Of a stretch of DNA of 64,000 nt, positions 42,870-51,965 are shown piece by piece. The notes beneath the pieces are model-generated. The model searched no databases. It was not told where the DNA came from and saw only the letters and a list, made by a program, of their open reading frames with translations. The stretch comes from Arcticibacter sp. (GTDB taxonomy: Bacteria; Bacteroidota; Bacteroidia; 2-12-FULL-35-15). The stretch lies in the NCBI GenBank assembly GCA_021155045.1, contig JAJNQB010000006.1, forward strand, positions 62,001 through 126,000. Reading direction: 5' to 3'. The position numbers were made by a program, and so were the translations under genes. Position 1 is the stretch's first letter. Every line of letters starts with the position of its first letter.

Positions 42870-44612
42870 CTAGTTTACTAAAGCTTTAAAATCAGCATTA
42901 TCACGTAATTTAATGAATTCTGCATCATCCTTAGCCATTTGTTTTAAAGCAGCATCTTTTTGAATTGCTACTTTTAAATTATTTGTAACAACATCAGTTT
43001 TTCCTTGGCGTGCACCAGCAACAGCTTTTAAATAGAACGATAAAGCTGCGTCTTTTTCATTTGAATTATCAATTGTACTCATTGCAGCTTCAGGGTTTCC
43101 ATTCATTAACTTAGCTAAAGCAGAGTTAAAAGTATTTGCTGTTCCAAAACCTGCTACTGCAGCAGCATAATTTCCGTTTTGAATTTCGATGATTCCCATG
43201 TTGTAATTAACATCAGAACCAGCAGCAGTTGCTCCTTTTAACATATCCATAGCAGCTTTGCGGTCACCTTTCCAACGAGCACAAATAGCTAAGTTATTTT
43301 TAATGATAGGATTGTTTGCAGAAGCACCATCAGCTTTTTTGAATTGAGCTTCAGCATCATTTAATTTATTTTGCATTAAATAAACACAACCTACATTGTT
43401 AGATGTTCTCCAATCAGCAGCATATTGACTTTCTGCTTTTTTGTAGATTTCTAATTTTTTGTTCAAGTCTGTAGTTAAGGTGGCAGCATAAAGAATTTCT
43501 TCAACTGATAATTTAGTAGGGTCAGAAGATACTAAAGCAGTAATTTCTTCGTCTGTACGACTTTTTAAATCAACGTTTAATGTCATTACCGACCTACGTA
43601 ACTGAGGTAAAATTTTATCAGCAACTTCTTTATAAGTAGCAGCAAGATTTTTTATTTCTTTCTCACGAACTTCTCCATCAGGATACATTTCTAAAACACG
43701 TAAGATTAAAGCTTTGTCAGCAATACTAGATGCTTCCATTGCTTTTTTGAAACCATCCCAATCCTCAGCAGTGGTTACTTTGTTGTAAAATGATTCTTCT
43801 TTTCCAGCATCTAATTTTGTTTTTTTATCTTTAAAAACAGACATCATTGCTTTCATTCCTTCTTTAGCACGGTTTTCTGCTAAGTCAGCATTACGGCTTA
43901 ATTCACCATCAGGAGAAGCATAAGCAGAAACATTCATGTTTTTGAAAATCACATTTGGATTTGCAATACCTTCAGTAACGTATTGTTTAAACGACTTCAT
44001 TTCAGTACTGTTCATTTCAGTGCCACGAACCTGAGACTGATTGATTACAAAGAAAATATTTGCAGTTGTAGATTGAGGAACTATTTTTTGGAAGTTGTCT
44101 TTTCCGATAATAGATTTATCATCAGCTTTAACAAGCAATGATGTAACCATCGTACCATCAGCTACTTTTTTAGCAGGTAAATCTTTAGTTTTAGATTTTA
44201 CAGCTCCAGTTGCACGTAACTCAAGAGTTGCATTTTTCATTTCAGGAGTATAAGCAATCTTATCAGTTGTATGTGAAAAGCTTCCCCCTGTTTTGAATGC
44301 AATTTTTTGTCCTTTTGTTTCAACAACTTTCTCACCCACTAAAGTAACTGGTTTTAATGCTTTCTCGCCACCATTGTATTTAATTACAGGCGTTACAGTA
44401 ACAACTGCTTTTTTAGGGAATAATTTAGCAGGGTAAGTTCCTGATATGCTAACTGTTACAATGCTATCTCCGTGCATTTCAATAGGGTCTGGAGTAACTT
44501 TGTAAGTAATTTTATCGGCATTTTTTACCAATTTACCAAGTCCGTTACAAGCAGTAAAGCCCACAGTAGCAACAAGTGCTAAACCAAGTATTTTTAATGA
44601 TTGCTTTTTCAT
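42870..44612 (-). CDS. Lipoprotein with OmpA-like segment and TPR repeats
   Basis: 580 residues. The signal peptide ends GFTAC-NGL, with Cys22 probably lipidated. A beta-rich N-terminal region (about 35-170) precedes an OmpA-like stretch: ANIFFVINQSQVRGTEM, then VSAYASPDGELSRNADLAENRAKEG. The C-terminal 220 residues are TPR-like (NVGCVYLMQNKLNDAEAQFKKAD, NMGIIEIQNGNYAAAVAGF). It is Ala- and Lys-rich. A strong terminator and an exact -7 box suggest a well-expressed single gene. A role in envelope structure is plausible but unproven. Confidence 0.8.
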   Translation of the reverse strand: MKKQSLKILGLALVATVGFTACNGLGKLVKNADKITYKVTPDPIEMHGDSIVTVSISGTYPAKLFPKKAVVTVTPVIKYNGGEKALKPVTLVGEKVVETKGQKIAFKTGGSFSHTTDKIAYTPEMKNATLELRATGAVKSKTKDLPAKKVADGTMVTSLLVKADDKSIIGKDNFQKIVPQSTTANIFFVINQSQVRGTEMNSTEMKSFKQYVTEGIANPNVIFKNMNVSAYASPDGELSRNADLAENRAKEGMKAMMSVFKDKKTKLDAGKEESFYNKVTTAEDWDGFKKAMEASSIADKALILRVLEMYPDGEVREKEIKNLAATYKEVADKILPQLRRSVMTLNVDLKSRTDEEITALVSSDPTKLSVEEILYAATLTTDLNKKLEIYKKAESQYAADWRTSNNVGCVYLMQNKLNDAEAQFKKADGASANNPIIKNNLAICARWKGDRKAAMDMLKGATAAGSDVNYNMGIIEIQNGNYAAAVAGFGTANTFNSALAKLMNGNPEAAMSTIDNSNEKDAALSFYLKAVAGARQGKTDVVTNNLKVAIQKDAALKQMAKDDAEFIKLRDNADFKALVN

Positions 44613-44674
44613 TTTCTAGTTTGTTTAAGTTCTTTAAAGATTTTTATAGTTTTTATTTGTAATTCAATAAGTTG

Positions 44675-44682
44675 CAAAAATA
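44675..44682 (-). promoter_or_regulatory. Probable -7 promoter box of the OmpA/TPR lipoprotein gene
   Basis: Minus strand reads TATTTTTG, an exact TAnnTTTG match. It gives an untranslated leader of roughly 55-60 bases, longer than for other genes here. Confidence 0.45.
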
Positions 44683-44750
44683 ACTAAATTTTCAAATTAT
44701 GAAAGTATTTAAGCCAATTATTATTTGTTTTTAAGGTCATTTTAATGATT

Positions 44751-45395
44751 TTATGCTTCTATTCTTGTAATTCCAACTGGATAAGGCTTGTTGAGAAAAA
44801 TTTTAATTTTTTCGTAATCAACAGCGTTTTCTGCAAAATTATTGGTATTGATGTCTATTATCAATATTGGTAGGTCATTCAATTGTTTTATGTAATCAAA
44901 ATAAGTGGTTTGAACCTTTTCTAGATATTCGGATGTAATGTTTTGTTCAAATATTCTGCCTCTTTTTTGTATGTTTTTTTGAAGATTTTCGATTGGATGG
45001 TATAAAAAAACAAATAAATCTGGTTTGGGTAAAGATTGATTGATTATATGAAAAAGCTTACTGAACAGGTCAAATTCATCCTCTTTTAAATTGGTTTTTG
45101 CAAAAATCAAACACTTTAAAAAATAATAATCTGAAATTACTTTTGGTTTAAACATGTCTTGTTTTACCAATTCTTCTTTCAGTTGTGAATATCGTTCAGC
45201 CAAGAAAGAGAGTTCTAATGGAAAAGCATGTTTTTCGGGCTCAACGTAAAATTTAGGTAAAAAAGGATTGTCGGCAAATTGCTCCAGCAACAAGCGCATA
45301 TTAAAATCATCTGAAAGTTTATTGGCTAATGTAGTTTTACCTGCACCAATATTACCTTCAATGGTTATAAAATTATGGATAAAGTTGTTTTGCAT
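44751..45395 (-). CDS. Deoxynucleoside kinase
   Basis: 214 residues, the dNK/dGK/dCK fold. The P-loop is GNIGAGKTT (14-22). LLEQFADNPFLPKFY carries the substrate Glu, and FLAERYSQL matches the family DRS/ERY motif. A lid-like KRGRIFEQNI segment is also present. It phosphorylates deoxynucleosides for salvage; which one cannot be told from the sequence. The nucleoside transporter and thyA in this window make thymidine or deoxyadenosine salvage plausible. It is divergent from pfkA. Confidence 0.9.
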   Translation of the reverse strand: MQNNFIHNFITIEGNIGAGKTTLANKLSDDFNMRLLLEQFADNPFLPKFYVEPEKHAFPLELSFLAERYSQLKEELVKQDMFKPKVISDYYFLKCLIFAKTNLKEDEFDLFSKLFHIINQSLPKPDLFVFLYHPIENLQKNIQKRGRIFEQNITSEYLEKVQTTYFDYIKQLNDLPILIIDINTNNFAENAVDYEKIKIFLNKPYPVGITRIEA

Positions 45396-45479
45396 TTTTT
45401 GGTTTGCTAAAGTACAAGAAAAATATAATTACTCTTTATCATATTCGTATATTCGTAATCTAAAATAAAAAATAATTGA

Positions 45480-46448
45480 ATGAATAAGATAGCCGTTTTT
45501 ACATCAGGAGGAGATTCGCCAGGAATGAATGCATGCATAAGAGCAGTAGTTAGAACAGCAATTTATAATAAAATAGAAGTTGTTGGAATTATGCATGGTT
45601 ATGATGGAATGATAAAAGATGAGTTTGTTGCACTAAACACAAAATCAGTTGCAAACATAATTCACAGAGGAGGTACAATTTTAAAAACGGCAAGAAGTAA
45701 AGAGTTTTTAACTGCTGAGGGGCAACAAAAAGCTTTGGATAATTTAAAGAAGAATAATATTGATGGTGTTATAGTAATTGGTGGCGATGGGTCTTTTAAA
45801 GGTGCATTGGAATTTTCTACTATTTGTAATATTCCTTTTGTGGGTTGCCCTGGCACAATTGATAATGATTTGGTAGGAACAGATTTTACCATTGGTTATG
45901 ATACTGCAATCAATACAGTAGTTGAAGCAGTTGATAAAATTAGAGATACTGCAGAAAGCCATGATAGATTATTTTTTGTTGAAGTTATGGGGCGTGATGC
46001 TGGTTTGATTGCATTAAGAGCGGGAATTGGTGTAGGTGCCGAATCTATTCTTATTCCTGAAACAAAAACAGATTTAAGCAACCTTATTATTAGGTTAAAA
46101 AACGGAAGAAAAAGCAAATCTTCAAAAATTATTTTGGTAGCAGAAGGCGATGATGCTGGAGGAGCATTTGCTATTGCTGAAAAAGTAAAAAAAGAGTTGC
46201 CAAATTATGATACACGGGTAACTGTCTTAGGTCATATACAGCGTGGAGGAAATCCAACAGCTATGGAACGAGTAAATGCAAGTAGAATGGGGTTTGCTGC
46301 TGTGGAGGCATTATTAAAAGGAGAAAAAAATATAATGATAGGAATAGTGGATAAAAAAATAAAATATACTTCTTTTGAAAAAGCAATAAAACACATTGAA
46401 TCTTTAGATGAAGATTTAATGAGGATGGTAAATATTTTGTCGCTTTAA
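45480..46448 (+). CDS. pfkA: ATP-dependent 6-phosphofructokinase
   Basis: Glycolytic phosphorylation of fructose 6-phosphate. 322 residues, the length of bacterial ATP-PFK. The ATP-type signatures are intact: GGDGS at 101-105 (PPi enzymes have GGDDS) and PGTIDND at 124-130 (PPi enzymes have PKTIDND). VMGRDAGLIAL and GHIQRGGNPTAMER complete the site. It is divergent from the deoxynucleoside kinase gene; the YdcF-like gene follows 36 bases later. Confidence 0.96.
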   Translation: MNKIAVFTSGGDSPGMNACIRAVVRTAIYNKIEVVGIMHGYDGMIKDEFVALNTKSVANIIHRGGTILKTARSKEFLTAEGQQKALDNLKKNNIDGVIVIGGDGSFKGALEFSTICNIPFVGCPGTIDNDLVGTDFTIGYDTAINTVVEAVDKIRDTAESHDRLFFVEVMGRDAGLIALRAGIGVGAESILIPETKTDLSNLIIRLKNGRKSKSSKIILVAEGDDAGGAFAIAEKVKKELPNYDTRVTVLGHIQRGGNPTAMERVNASRMGFAAVEALLKGEKNIMIGIVDKKIKYTSFEKAIKHIESLDEDLMRMVNILSL

Positions 46449-46484
46449 AATTGTTTCAATTATTTTTTTACTTCTAAACCCATT

Positions 46485-47129
46485 ATGAAAACCCAAACAC
46501 TATTATTTTTTTCTATTTTAACTTTATCGAGTTGCGCTTTTTTTCGTCCTTCTCCTAATAAACTTTTTAAACGAGCATTAAAAAATCAGCCTTATGATGT
46601 AATAATTGTTCCGGGTGTTCCTTTTGATGGAAAAGAATGGACAGTGGCAATGAGAGGTAGAGTAATTTGGGCTTCTTATTTAATAAAACAAGGTATTGCA
46701 AAAAATGTAATTTTTTCTGGTTCGGCTGTTTATACTCCTTACGTGGAAGCCCAAATAATGGCATTGTATGCCCAACAATTAGGAGTACCTAAAGAAAAAA
46801 TTATACTTGAAGAAAAAGCACAACATAGCACCGAAAACATTTACAATTCATATTGGCTAGCAAAAGAAATGGGGTTTACTAAAATTGCGGTTGCTACAGA
46901 TATGTTTCAATCAAATTTATTGATGGGATTTACAAAACGTAGGTTTAAAATGCCCATTGCTCATATCCCTTTTGTGGTAGATACTTTAAAAAAGATTCAT
47001 AATGTTCATCCTTTAATTGACCCAAGTTCTGCGCATGTCGAAAAATTTAAATCAATTGAAGAAACACAATCAAAACGATATAGATTCAGAGGGACGCGCG
47101 GAAAAAACATTGAATTTCGAAAGGAATAA
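46485..47129 (+). CDS. YdcF/SanA-like DUF218 lipoprotein
   Basis: 214 residues. A hydrophobic start ends LSSC-AFF, suggesting lipidation at Cys17. The DUF218 core is YDVIIVPGVPFDGKEWTVAMRGRVIWASYLIKQG, IFSGSAVYTPYVEA, EEKAQHSTENIYNS and VATDMFQSN. DUF218 proteins are linked to envelope barrier function and vancomycin sensitivity in enterobacteria (SanA), but the activity is unclear. It follows pfkA by 36 bases and may be co-transcribed. Confidence 0.8.
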   Translation: MKTQTLLFFSILTLSSCAFFRPSPNKLFKRALKNQPYDVIIVPGVPFDGKEWTVAMRGRVIWASYLIKQGIAKNVIFSGSAVYTPYVEAQIMALYAQQLGVPKEKIILEEKAQHSTENIYNSYWLAKEMGFTKIAVATDMFQSNLLMGFTKRRFKMPIAHIPFVVDTLKKIHNVHPLIDPSSAHVEKFKSIEETQSKRYRFRGTRGKNIEFRKE

Positions 47130-47230
47130 ATAAGTTTTGATGACAGCAGAAAAGACGTCTGATGCTAATTATTCTATTAGCATTGTTATCAAGCAAATAT
47201 CATCTCGCTTCTTAAAGTCTCCTTTTTAAT

Positions 47231-47238
47231 TATATTTG
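47231..47238 (+). promoter_or_regulatory. Probable -7 box of priA, four bases from the ATG
   Basis: TATATTTG, an exact TAnnTTTG match, followed by TGAA and the ATG at 47243. Transcription would start at or next to the start codon, pointing to a leaderless message. An 8-bp inverted repeat ATGCTAAT / ATTAGCAT lies further up at 47162-47183. Confidence 0.4.
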
Positions 47239-47242
47239 TGAA

Positions 47243-49789
47243 ATGAGTCGTACAACACTTTTTGTTGATGTAATATTACCTCTTTCTGTTCCAAATTTAT
47301 ATACGTATCGTGTTCCACACGAGTGGAATGATATTGTTTTAGTTGGTCAACGAGTAGTTGTTCAGTTTGGTAAAGGAAAATTGTATTCTGCATTGGTTAG
47401 GGTAATTCATGAAAATCCTCCAAAACAATATGCAGCAAAATACATTGAATCAATATTAGATGAAGAACCTATTGTAAACCAAAAGCAATTTACATTGTGG
47501 GATTGGATAAGCTCCTATTATATGTGTACCATTGGAGAGGTTATGGTTGCTGCTTTTCCAGGTGGTTTGCGTTTGTCAAGTGAGACAAAGGTTATATTAG
47601 ATTCAAACTATAAAACGCATATTGAAAAAAATACTCTTACCGATAAGGAATTTCTAATTGTCGATGCTTTAGAAATTAGAGAAGTCCTTTCTTTGAATGA
47701 TGTTGCAGAAATTACAGAACAAAAAACGGTTTATCCAATTATTAAATCCTTAATAGAAAAAGGAATAGTAATTATTCAAGAAGAGTTAAAAGAAAAATAC
47801 AAACCAAAGGTTGAAACATATATTCAATTATCAAAGGAACTTGATAGTGAAGATCAATTAAAAAAAATATTCGATTCATTAGAAAAGCGTGCAGGAAAAC
47901 AATTGGACGTGCTTATGGCTTTTATTCAACTATCTGATAGGTATTCAAGTGAAAAAAAAGAAGTAAGAAAAAAAGATATTTTAAAAAAGATTGTCGGCTC
48001 CGAATCTGCAATTAAAAGTTTAGAGAAAAAAAATATTATTGAGTTATACGAGTGTGAAGTTGGACGATTATCTCCATTTGAAAATGAAAATAAAGTATCT
48101 CAATTAAATGAAATTCAACAGCAGGTTTTAGATTCTATCAGAAAGCAATTTGGTGTTTTAAATAACGAAGAACCCTTGCCAATTGACATTAAGCCTATGT
48201 CTTCTGGCAATAAAGATGTAGTTTTACTTCATGGTGTTACTTCAAGTGGCAAAACAGAAATTTATGTAAAGCTTATTGAACAAACATTAGCAGAAGGCAA
48301 GCAAGTTTTGTATCTATTGCCCGAAATAGCACTTACTACCCAAATCATTAATCGATTAAAAAAATATTTTGGAGATGAAGTAGGTGTCTATCACAGTAAA
48401 TTTAATGAAAACGAAAGAGTGGAGGTGTGGAAAAATGTATTGAATGAAAATTCGAAAAAGCAAAGTTCAAAGTATTCAATAATAATTGGTGCTCGTTCTG
48501 CTCTGTTTTTGCCTTTTTCAAATTTAGGTTTAATAATCGTTGATGAAGAACATGATACTTCTTTTAAACAGTTTGAGCCTTCGCCTCGTTATAATGCCCG
48601 TGATGCTGCAATTTATTTAGCACATATTCATAAAGCTAAAACACTATTAGGCTCTGCTACACCAAGTATCGAAAGTTATTTTAATGCACAAGAAGGGAAG
48701 TATGGATTTGCAGAAATAACAACTCGCTTTGGAGGAATTCAAATGCCAGAAATTTTAATAGCTGATGTAAAAGAAGCAACAAAAAAGAAGATGATGAAAT
48801 CTCATTTTTCACCTCTACTTCTTGATACTATTACACTTGCCTTACAAAACAAAGAGCAAATAATTTTATTTCAAAACAGAAGAGGTTTTGCTCCACAATT
48901 AGAATGTGATACTTGTGCTTGGGTGCCACAGTGTACCAATTGCGATGTAAGTTTAACCTATCACAAAAATACGAACCAATTACGTTGCCATTATTGTGGA
49001 TATAGTGTTAAGCCACCAAATAAGTGTGGTGCTTGTGGCGATACAAATATTAAGATGAAGGGATTTGGTACCGAAAAAATAGAAGAAGAGTTGGCAATAT
49101 TTTATCCAAAAGCAAAAATTGCTCGAATGGATTTAGATACTACTCGAAGCAAATTCGCACATCAACATATCATTCACGATTTTGAAGAAGGAAACATTGA
49201 TATTTTAGTTGGAACACAAATGGTAACCAAAGGCTTGGATTTTAACAATGTAAGTATGGTAGGAATTTTAAATGCTGATAGTATGCTTAATTTTCCTGAT
49301 TTTAGGGCTTTTGAAAGGAGTTATCAATTGATGGCACAAGTATCTGGAAGAGCGGGAAGAAAAAATAAAAGAGGAAAAGTAATTATACAAACACATAATC
49401 CTGAACATACTATTATTCAAAATGTGTGGAACAACGATTATTTGAATATGTACACTTTTCAATTGCTCGACAGAAAAAATTTCAATTATCCTCCTTATTA
49501 TAGATTAATTGAAATTACATTAATACATCGTGATTTAGATTTAGTGAATGCTTCTGCAAAAAGTTTTGCCGATGAATTAAAACAACAATTTGGAAAACGT
49601 GTATTAGGTCCAGAATTTCCTTTGGTAGCAAGAGTTAGAAATATGTATCGTAAAAATATTTTACTGAAAATAGAACGTGATGTTTCTGTAACTCAATTCA
49701 AAAAAATAGTAACCGAAATGATTGTTAAATACAAAAACGATAAACTGTTTAAAAGCGTAAAAGTGCAAATTGATGTAGATCCCTTGTAG
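47243..49789 (+). CDS. priA: Primosomal replication restart helicase PriA
   Basis: 848 residues. An N-terminal 3' DNA-binding domain (about 1-110) is followed by the helicase: Walker A GVTSSGKTEIY (about 330), Walker B VDEEHD, and GSATPSIES. A zinc region (about 553-595) has four Cys pairs: CDTC, CTNC, CHYC and CGAC. The C-terminal helicase motifs are GFGTEKIEEEL, VGTQMVTKGLDF and SGRAGR. It reloads replication forks stalled away from oriC. The start ATG has a -7 box only four bases upstream. Confidence 0.95.
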   Translation: MSRTTLFVDVILPLSVPNLYTYRVPHEWNDIVLVGQRVVVQFGKGKLYSALVRVIHENPPKQYAAKYIESILDEEPIVNQKQFTLWDWISSYYMCTIGEVMVAAFPGGLRLSSETKVILDSNYKTHIEKNTLTDKEFLIVDALEIREVLSLNDVAEITEQKTVYPIIKSLIEKGIVIIQEELKEKYKPKVETYIQLSKELDSEDQLKKIFDSLEKRAGKQLDVLMAFIQLSDRYSSEKKEVRKKDILKKIVGSESAIKSLEKKNIIELYECEVGRLSPFENENKVSQLNEIQQQVLDSIRKQFGVLNNEEPLPIDIKPMSSGNKDVVLLHGVTSSGKTEIYVKLIEQTLAEGKQVLYLLPEIALTTQIINRLKKYFGDEVGVYHSKFNENERVEVWKNVLNENSKKQSSKYSIIIGARSALFLPFSNLGLIIVDEEHDTSFKQFEPSPRYNARDAAIYLAHIHKAKTLLGSATPSIESYFNAQEGKYGFAEITTRFGGIQMPEILIADVKEATKKKMMKSHFSPLLLDTITLALQNKEQIILFQNRRGFAPQLECDTCAWVPQCTNCDVSLTYHKNTNQLRCHYCGYSVKPPNKCGACGDTNIKMKGFGTEKIEEELAIFYPKAKIARMDLDTTRSKFAHQHIIHDFEEGNIDILVGTQMVTKGLDFNNVSMVGILNADSMLNFPDFRAFERSYQLMAQVSGRAGRKNKRGKVIIQTHNPEHTIIQNVWNNDYLNMYTFQLLDRKNFNYPPYYRLIEITLIHRDLDLVNASAKSFADELKQQFGKRVLGPEFPLVARVRNMYRKNILLKIERDVSVTQFKKIVTEMIVKYKNDKLFKSVKVQIDVDPL

Positions 49790-49812
49790 GTTTTTCTGAA
49801 TAGTTGTTTTTA

Positions 49813-49837
49813 CAGGTTGCCCAGTAGGTGCGATCTG
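49813..49837. other. Short GC-richer hairpin in the priA-flavin reductase gap
   Basis: CAGGTTGC and GCGATCTG can pair as RNA over eight positions (two G-U) around a 9-nt loop. The stretch is more GC-rich than its AT-rich surroundings. I see nothing else of note in this gap of about 235 bases apart from the promoter box at its right end. Confidence 0.3.
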
Positions 49838-50002
49838 TTTGTTGCTTTCTAATCGACATATACTCCTGCCTTGTGAATGAGATTTAAAACCTAAATTAGG
49901 CTGTGTAATCGAAAAGCACCATTTTTGGAACTGCCCTAAAACATATCAACAATAAAATATATTTCGTTAATAACATCTTTTAAAATCAATGGATTTTAAT
50001 TT

Positions 50003-50010
50003 TATTTTTG
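50003..50010 (+). promoter_or_regulatory. Probable -7 promoter box of the flavin reductase gene
   Basis: TATTTTTG, an exact TAnnTTTG match. It contains the alternative TTG start at 50008 and therefore supports the ATG at 50026. Confidence 0.45.
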
Positions 50011-50025
50011 TTCTTCAGAAATAAA

Positions 50026-50928
50026 ATGATGCTTACTATAAATCCTAAAGAAGTTAAAACTGCTGAATTGCATGGCTATTTGCTAGGCGCTGTTGCGCCT
50101 CGTCCTATTGCTTTTGCAAGTACTATTGATAAGGATGGTAATCCAAATTTAGCACCTTTTAGTTTTTTTAATGTTTTTAGTGCCAATCCTCCAATTGCTA
50201 TATTTTCTCCTGCTCGGAGCGGAAGAACAGGACAAACAAAACATACATTTGAGAATATAAAAGAAGTGCCCGAAGTAGTTATAAACATGGTAAACTACGA
50301 TATGGTACAACAAACAAGCTTGGCAAGTACAGAATATCCAAAAGGTGTAAACGAATTTATTAAAGCAGGTTTTACTCCTTTAGCTTCTGAGATGGTAAAA
50401 CCTTTTAGAGTTAAAGAATCACCAGCACAATTAGAGTGCAAAGTAAATCAAGTGATAGAGTTGGGACAACACGGAGGAGCAGGAAATTTAATTATTTGTG
50501 AAGTAGTATTGATGCACATCAATGAAAATGTTTTGGATGTTAGCAAACAAATTGATCCCAACAAAATTGATTTAGTAGCAAGGCTTGGTGCAAATTGGTA
50601 TAGCCGTACAAATGGAGATGCTCTTTTTGAAGTTGCTAAACCATTGATGAACCTTGGTATTGGCATAGATGCCATACCAGAAGCAATAAAAAAATCGAAT
50701 GTATTAACCGGAAATAATTTAGGGCAATTGGGTAACATCGAAAAATTACCCACAGAACAAGAAGTTGTAGCTTACAGAAATTCTGGTGCGATTAACGAAG
50801 CATTTGAATTGTATGCGAGCAACCACGATAAATTAAAAAACCAATTGCATCATATAGCAAAAGGTTTATTAGAAAGTAATAAAGTAGAAGAAGCATGGAA
50901 AGTGCTTTTATCAATTAATAATAATTAA
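50026..50928 (+). CDS. Flavin reductase family protein
   Basis: 300 residues from the ATG at 50026 (a second ATG follows at once; a TTG at 50008 lies in the promoter box). The FMN-binding split-barrel has GAVAPRPIAFASTIDKDGNPNLAPFSFFNVFSANPPIAIFSP near the N terminus, the classic flavin reductase-like pattern, then a C-terminal extension of about 100 residues (EVAKPLMNLGIGIDAIPEAIKKS) of unknown role. It could reduce flavin or be a flavin-dependent oxygenase partner. DUF3127 follows 13 bases downstream. Confidence 0.85.
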   Translation: MMLTINPKEVKTAELHGYLLGAVAPRPIAFASTIDKDGNPNLAPFSFFNVFSANPPIAIFSPARSGRTGQTKHTFENIKEVPEVVINMVNYDMVQQTSLASTEYPKGVNEFIKAGFTPLASEMVKPFRVKESPAQLECKVNQVIELGQHGGAGNLIICEVVLMHINENVLDVSKQIDPNKIDLVARLGANWYSRTNGDALFEVAKPLMNLGIGIDAIPEAIKKSNVLTGNNLGQLGNIEKLPTEQEVVAYRNSGAINEAFELYASNHDKLKNQLHHIAKGLLESNKVEEAWKVLLSINNN

Positions 50929-50941
50929 AAAATAAATAAAA

Positions 50942-51307
50942 ATGGACGTTACAGGAATTTTAAAAGTAAAAAGTGAAACACAGCAAGTGTCAGAAAAATT
51001 TAAAAAAAGAGAATTTGTTTTGACAGAAAACTCTTCACAGTACCCACAACACATTTCTTTTCAGTTAACACAAGATAAATGTGGATTGCTTGACCAATAC
51101 AATGTTGGTGATGAAATGAAAGTGCATTTTAATTTGCGTGGAAGAGAATGGACCGACCCACAAGGAAAAGTAAAATATTTTAACTCTTTAGAAGCATGGC
51201 GTATTGAAGGTGGAAGTGCTGCCGCAAACACACAATCTTCTGCTGCTCCAATGAATGATGTAGCCACATTTACTACTGCATCTCAAGAAGATGATTTGCC
51301 TTTTTAA
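50942..51307 (+). CDS. DUF3127 domain protein
   Basis: 121 residues, cytoplasmic. Start MDVTGILKVKSETQQVSEKFKKREFVLTE, then YPQHISFQLTQDKCGLLDQYNVGDEMKVHFNLRGREW and FNSLEAWRIE, the full DUF3127 pattern, which looks like an OB-type beta barrel. The C-terminal tail (Ala, Ser, Thr, then DDLPF) resembles that of SSB proteins, whose acidic tip binds partners. A nucleic-acid role is inference only. It is co-directional with the flavin reductase gene and ends in a strong terminator. Confidence 0.85.
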   Translation: MDVTGILKVKSETQQVSEKFKKREFVLTENSSQYPQHISFQLTQDKCGLLDQYNVGDEMKVHFNLRGREWTDPQGKVKYFNSLEAWRIEGGSAAANTQSSAAPMNDVATFTTASQEDDLPF

Positions 51308-51332
51308 GTAAAAGTAAAAGTAAATTACAAAC

Positions 51333-51367
51333 AAAAAAATCTGAACTTAATAAGTTCAGATTTTTTT
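51333..51367. terminator. Bidirectional terminator between DUF3127 gene and folA
   Basis: Perfect 17-bp arms (51333-51349 and 51351-51367) centred on one base. The stem core ATCTGAACTT / AAGTTCAGAT is flanked by an A run and a T run, so it can serve both convergent genes. Confidence 0.88.
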
Positions 51368-51369
51368 GT

Positions 51370-51879
51370 TTAATATCGTTCAGGTTTTTTTATGTAGGTA
51401 ATAAAATCGTGTGGGTAGTTGTTTTTTTCGTCTGTTTCTCCTGTTTTTCTTTCAATTTCTGTCCAGTCGTTTAAATTGATTTCAGGAAAAAAGGCATCAC
51501 CTTCAAAAGTATGTTTAATTTGTGTAAGATATATTTTATCGGCTAAGTGTAAGCTTTGTTTGTAAATTTCGGCACCACCAATTATAAAAATTTCGGTATC
51601 GTTTAATTCTTTTGCTTTTGTAATAGCATTTTCAATTGTATTACAAACAATAGCTCCCGTTGCATTGTAATCTTTTTGACGGGTAATAATTATATTAGTT
51701 CTGTTGGGTAATGGCCTGAATTTTTCTGGGATAGATTCGTAATTTTTTCGTCCAGTAATAATTACATGCCCCGTAGTTTTTTCTCTAAAAAATTTCATAT
51801 CTGCAGGTAAATGCCAAATAAGTGTATTGTCTTTTCCAATTACATTGTTGTTTGCTACAGCTACTATTATAGATATCAT
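51370..51879 (-). CDS. folA: Dihydrofolate reductase
   Basis: Reduces dihydrofolate with NADPH. 169 residues. ISIIVAVANNNVIGKDNTLIWHLPADMKFF holds the Met20-loop region and catalytic Asp; GHVIITGRKNYESIP and IFIIGGAEIYKQSL form the NADPH site. It lies 86 bases after thyA on the same strand. ThyA generates dihydrofolate, so the pair forms the classic thymidylate cycle. Confidence 0.96.
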   Translation of the reverse strand: MISIIVAVANNNVIGKDNTLIWHLPADMKFFREKTTGHVIITGRKNYESIPEKFRPLPNRTNIIITRQKDYNATGAIVCNTIENAITKAKELNDTEIFIIGGAEIYKQSLHLADKIYLTQIKHTFEGDAFFPEINLNDWTEIERKTGETDEKNNYPHDFITYIKKPERY

Positions 51880-51965
51880 TTTAATTCAAAAGAGTTAAGT
51901 CAAAATTCAAAAGCCATAACAAATCATAACAATCATAAAAATCGGTGTCCCATTAAAAAAGCCAC

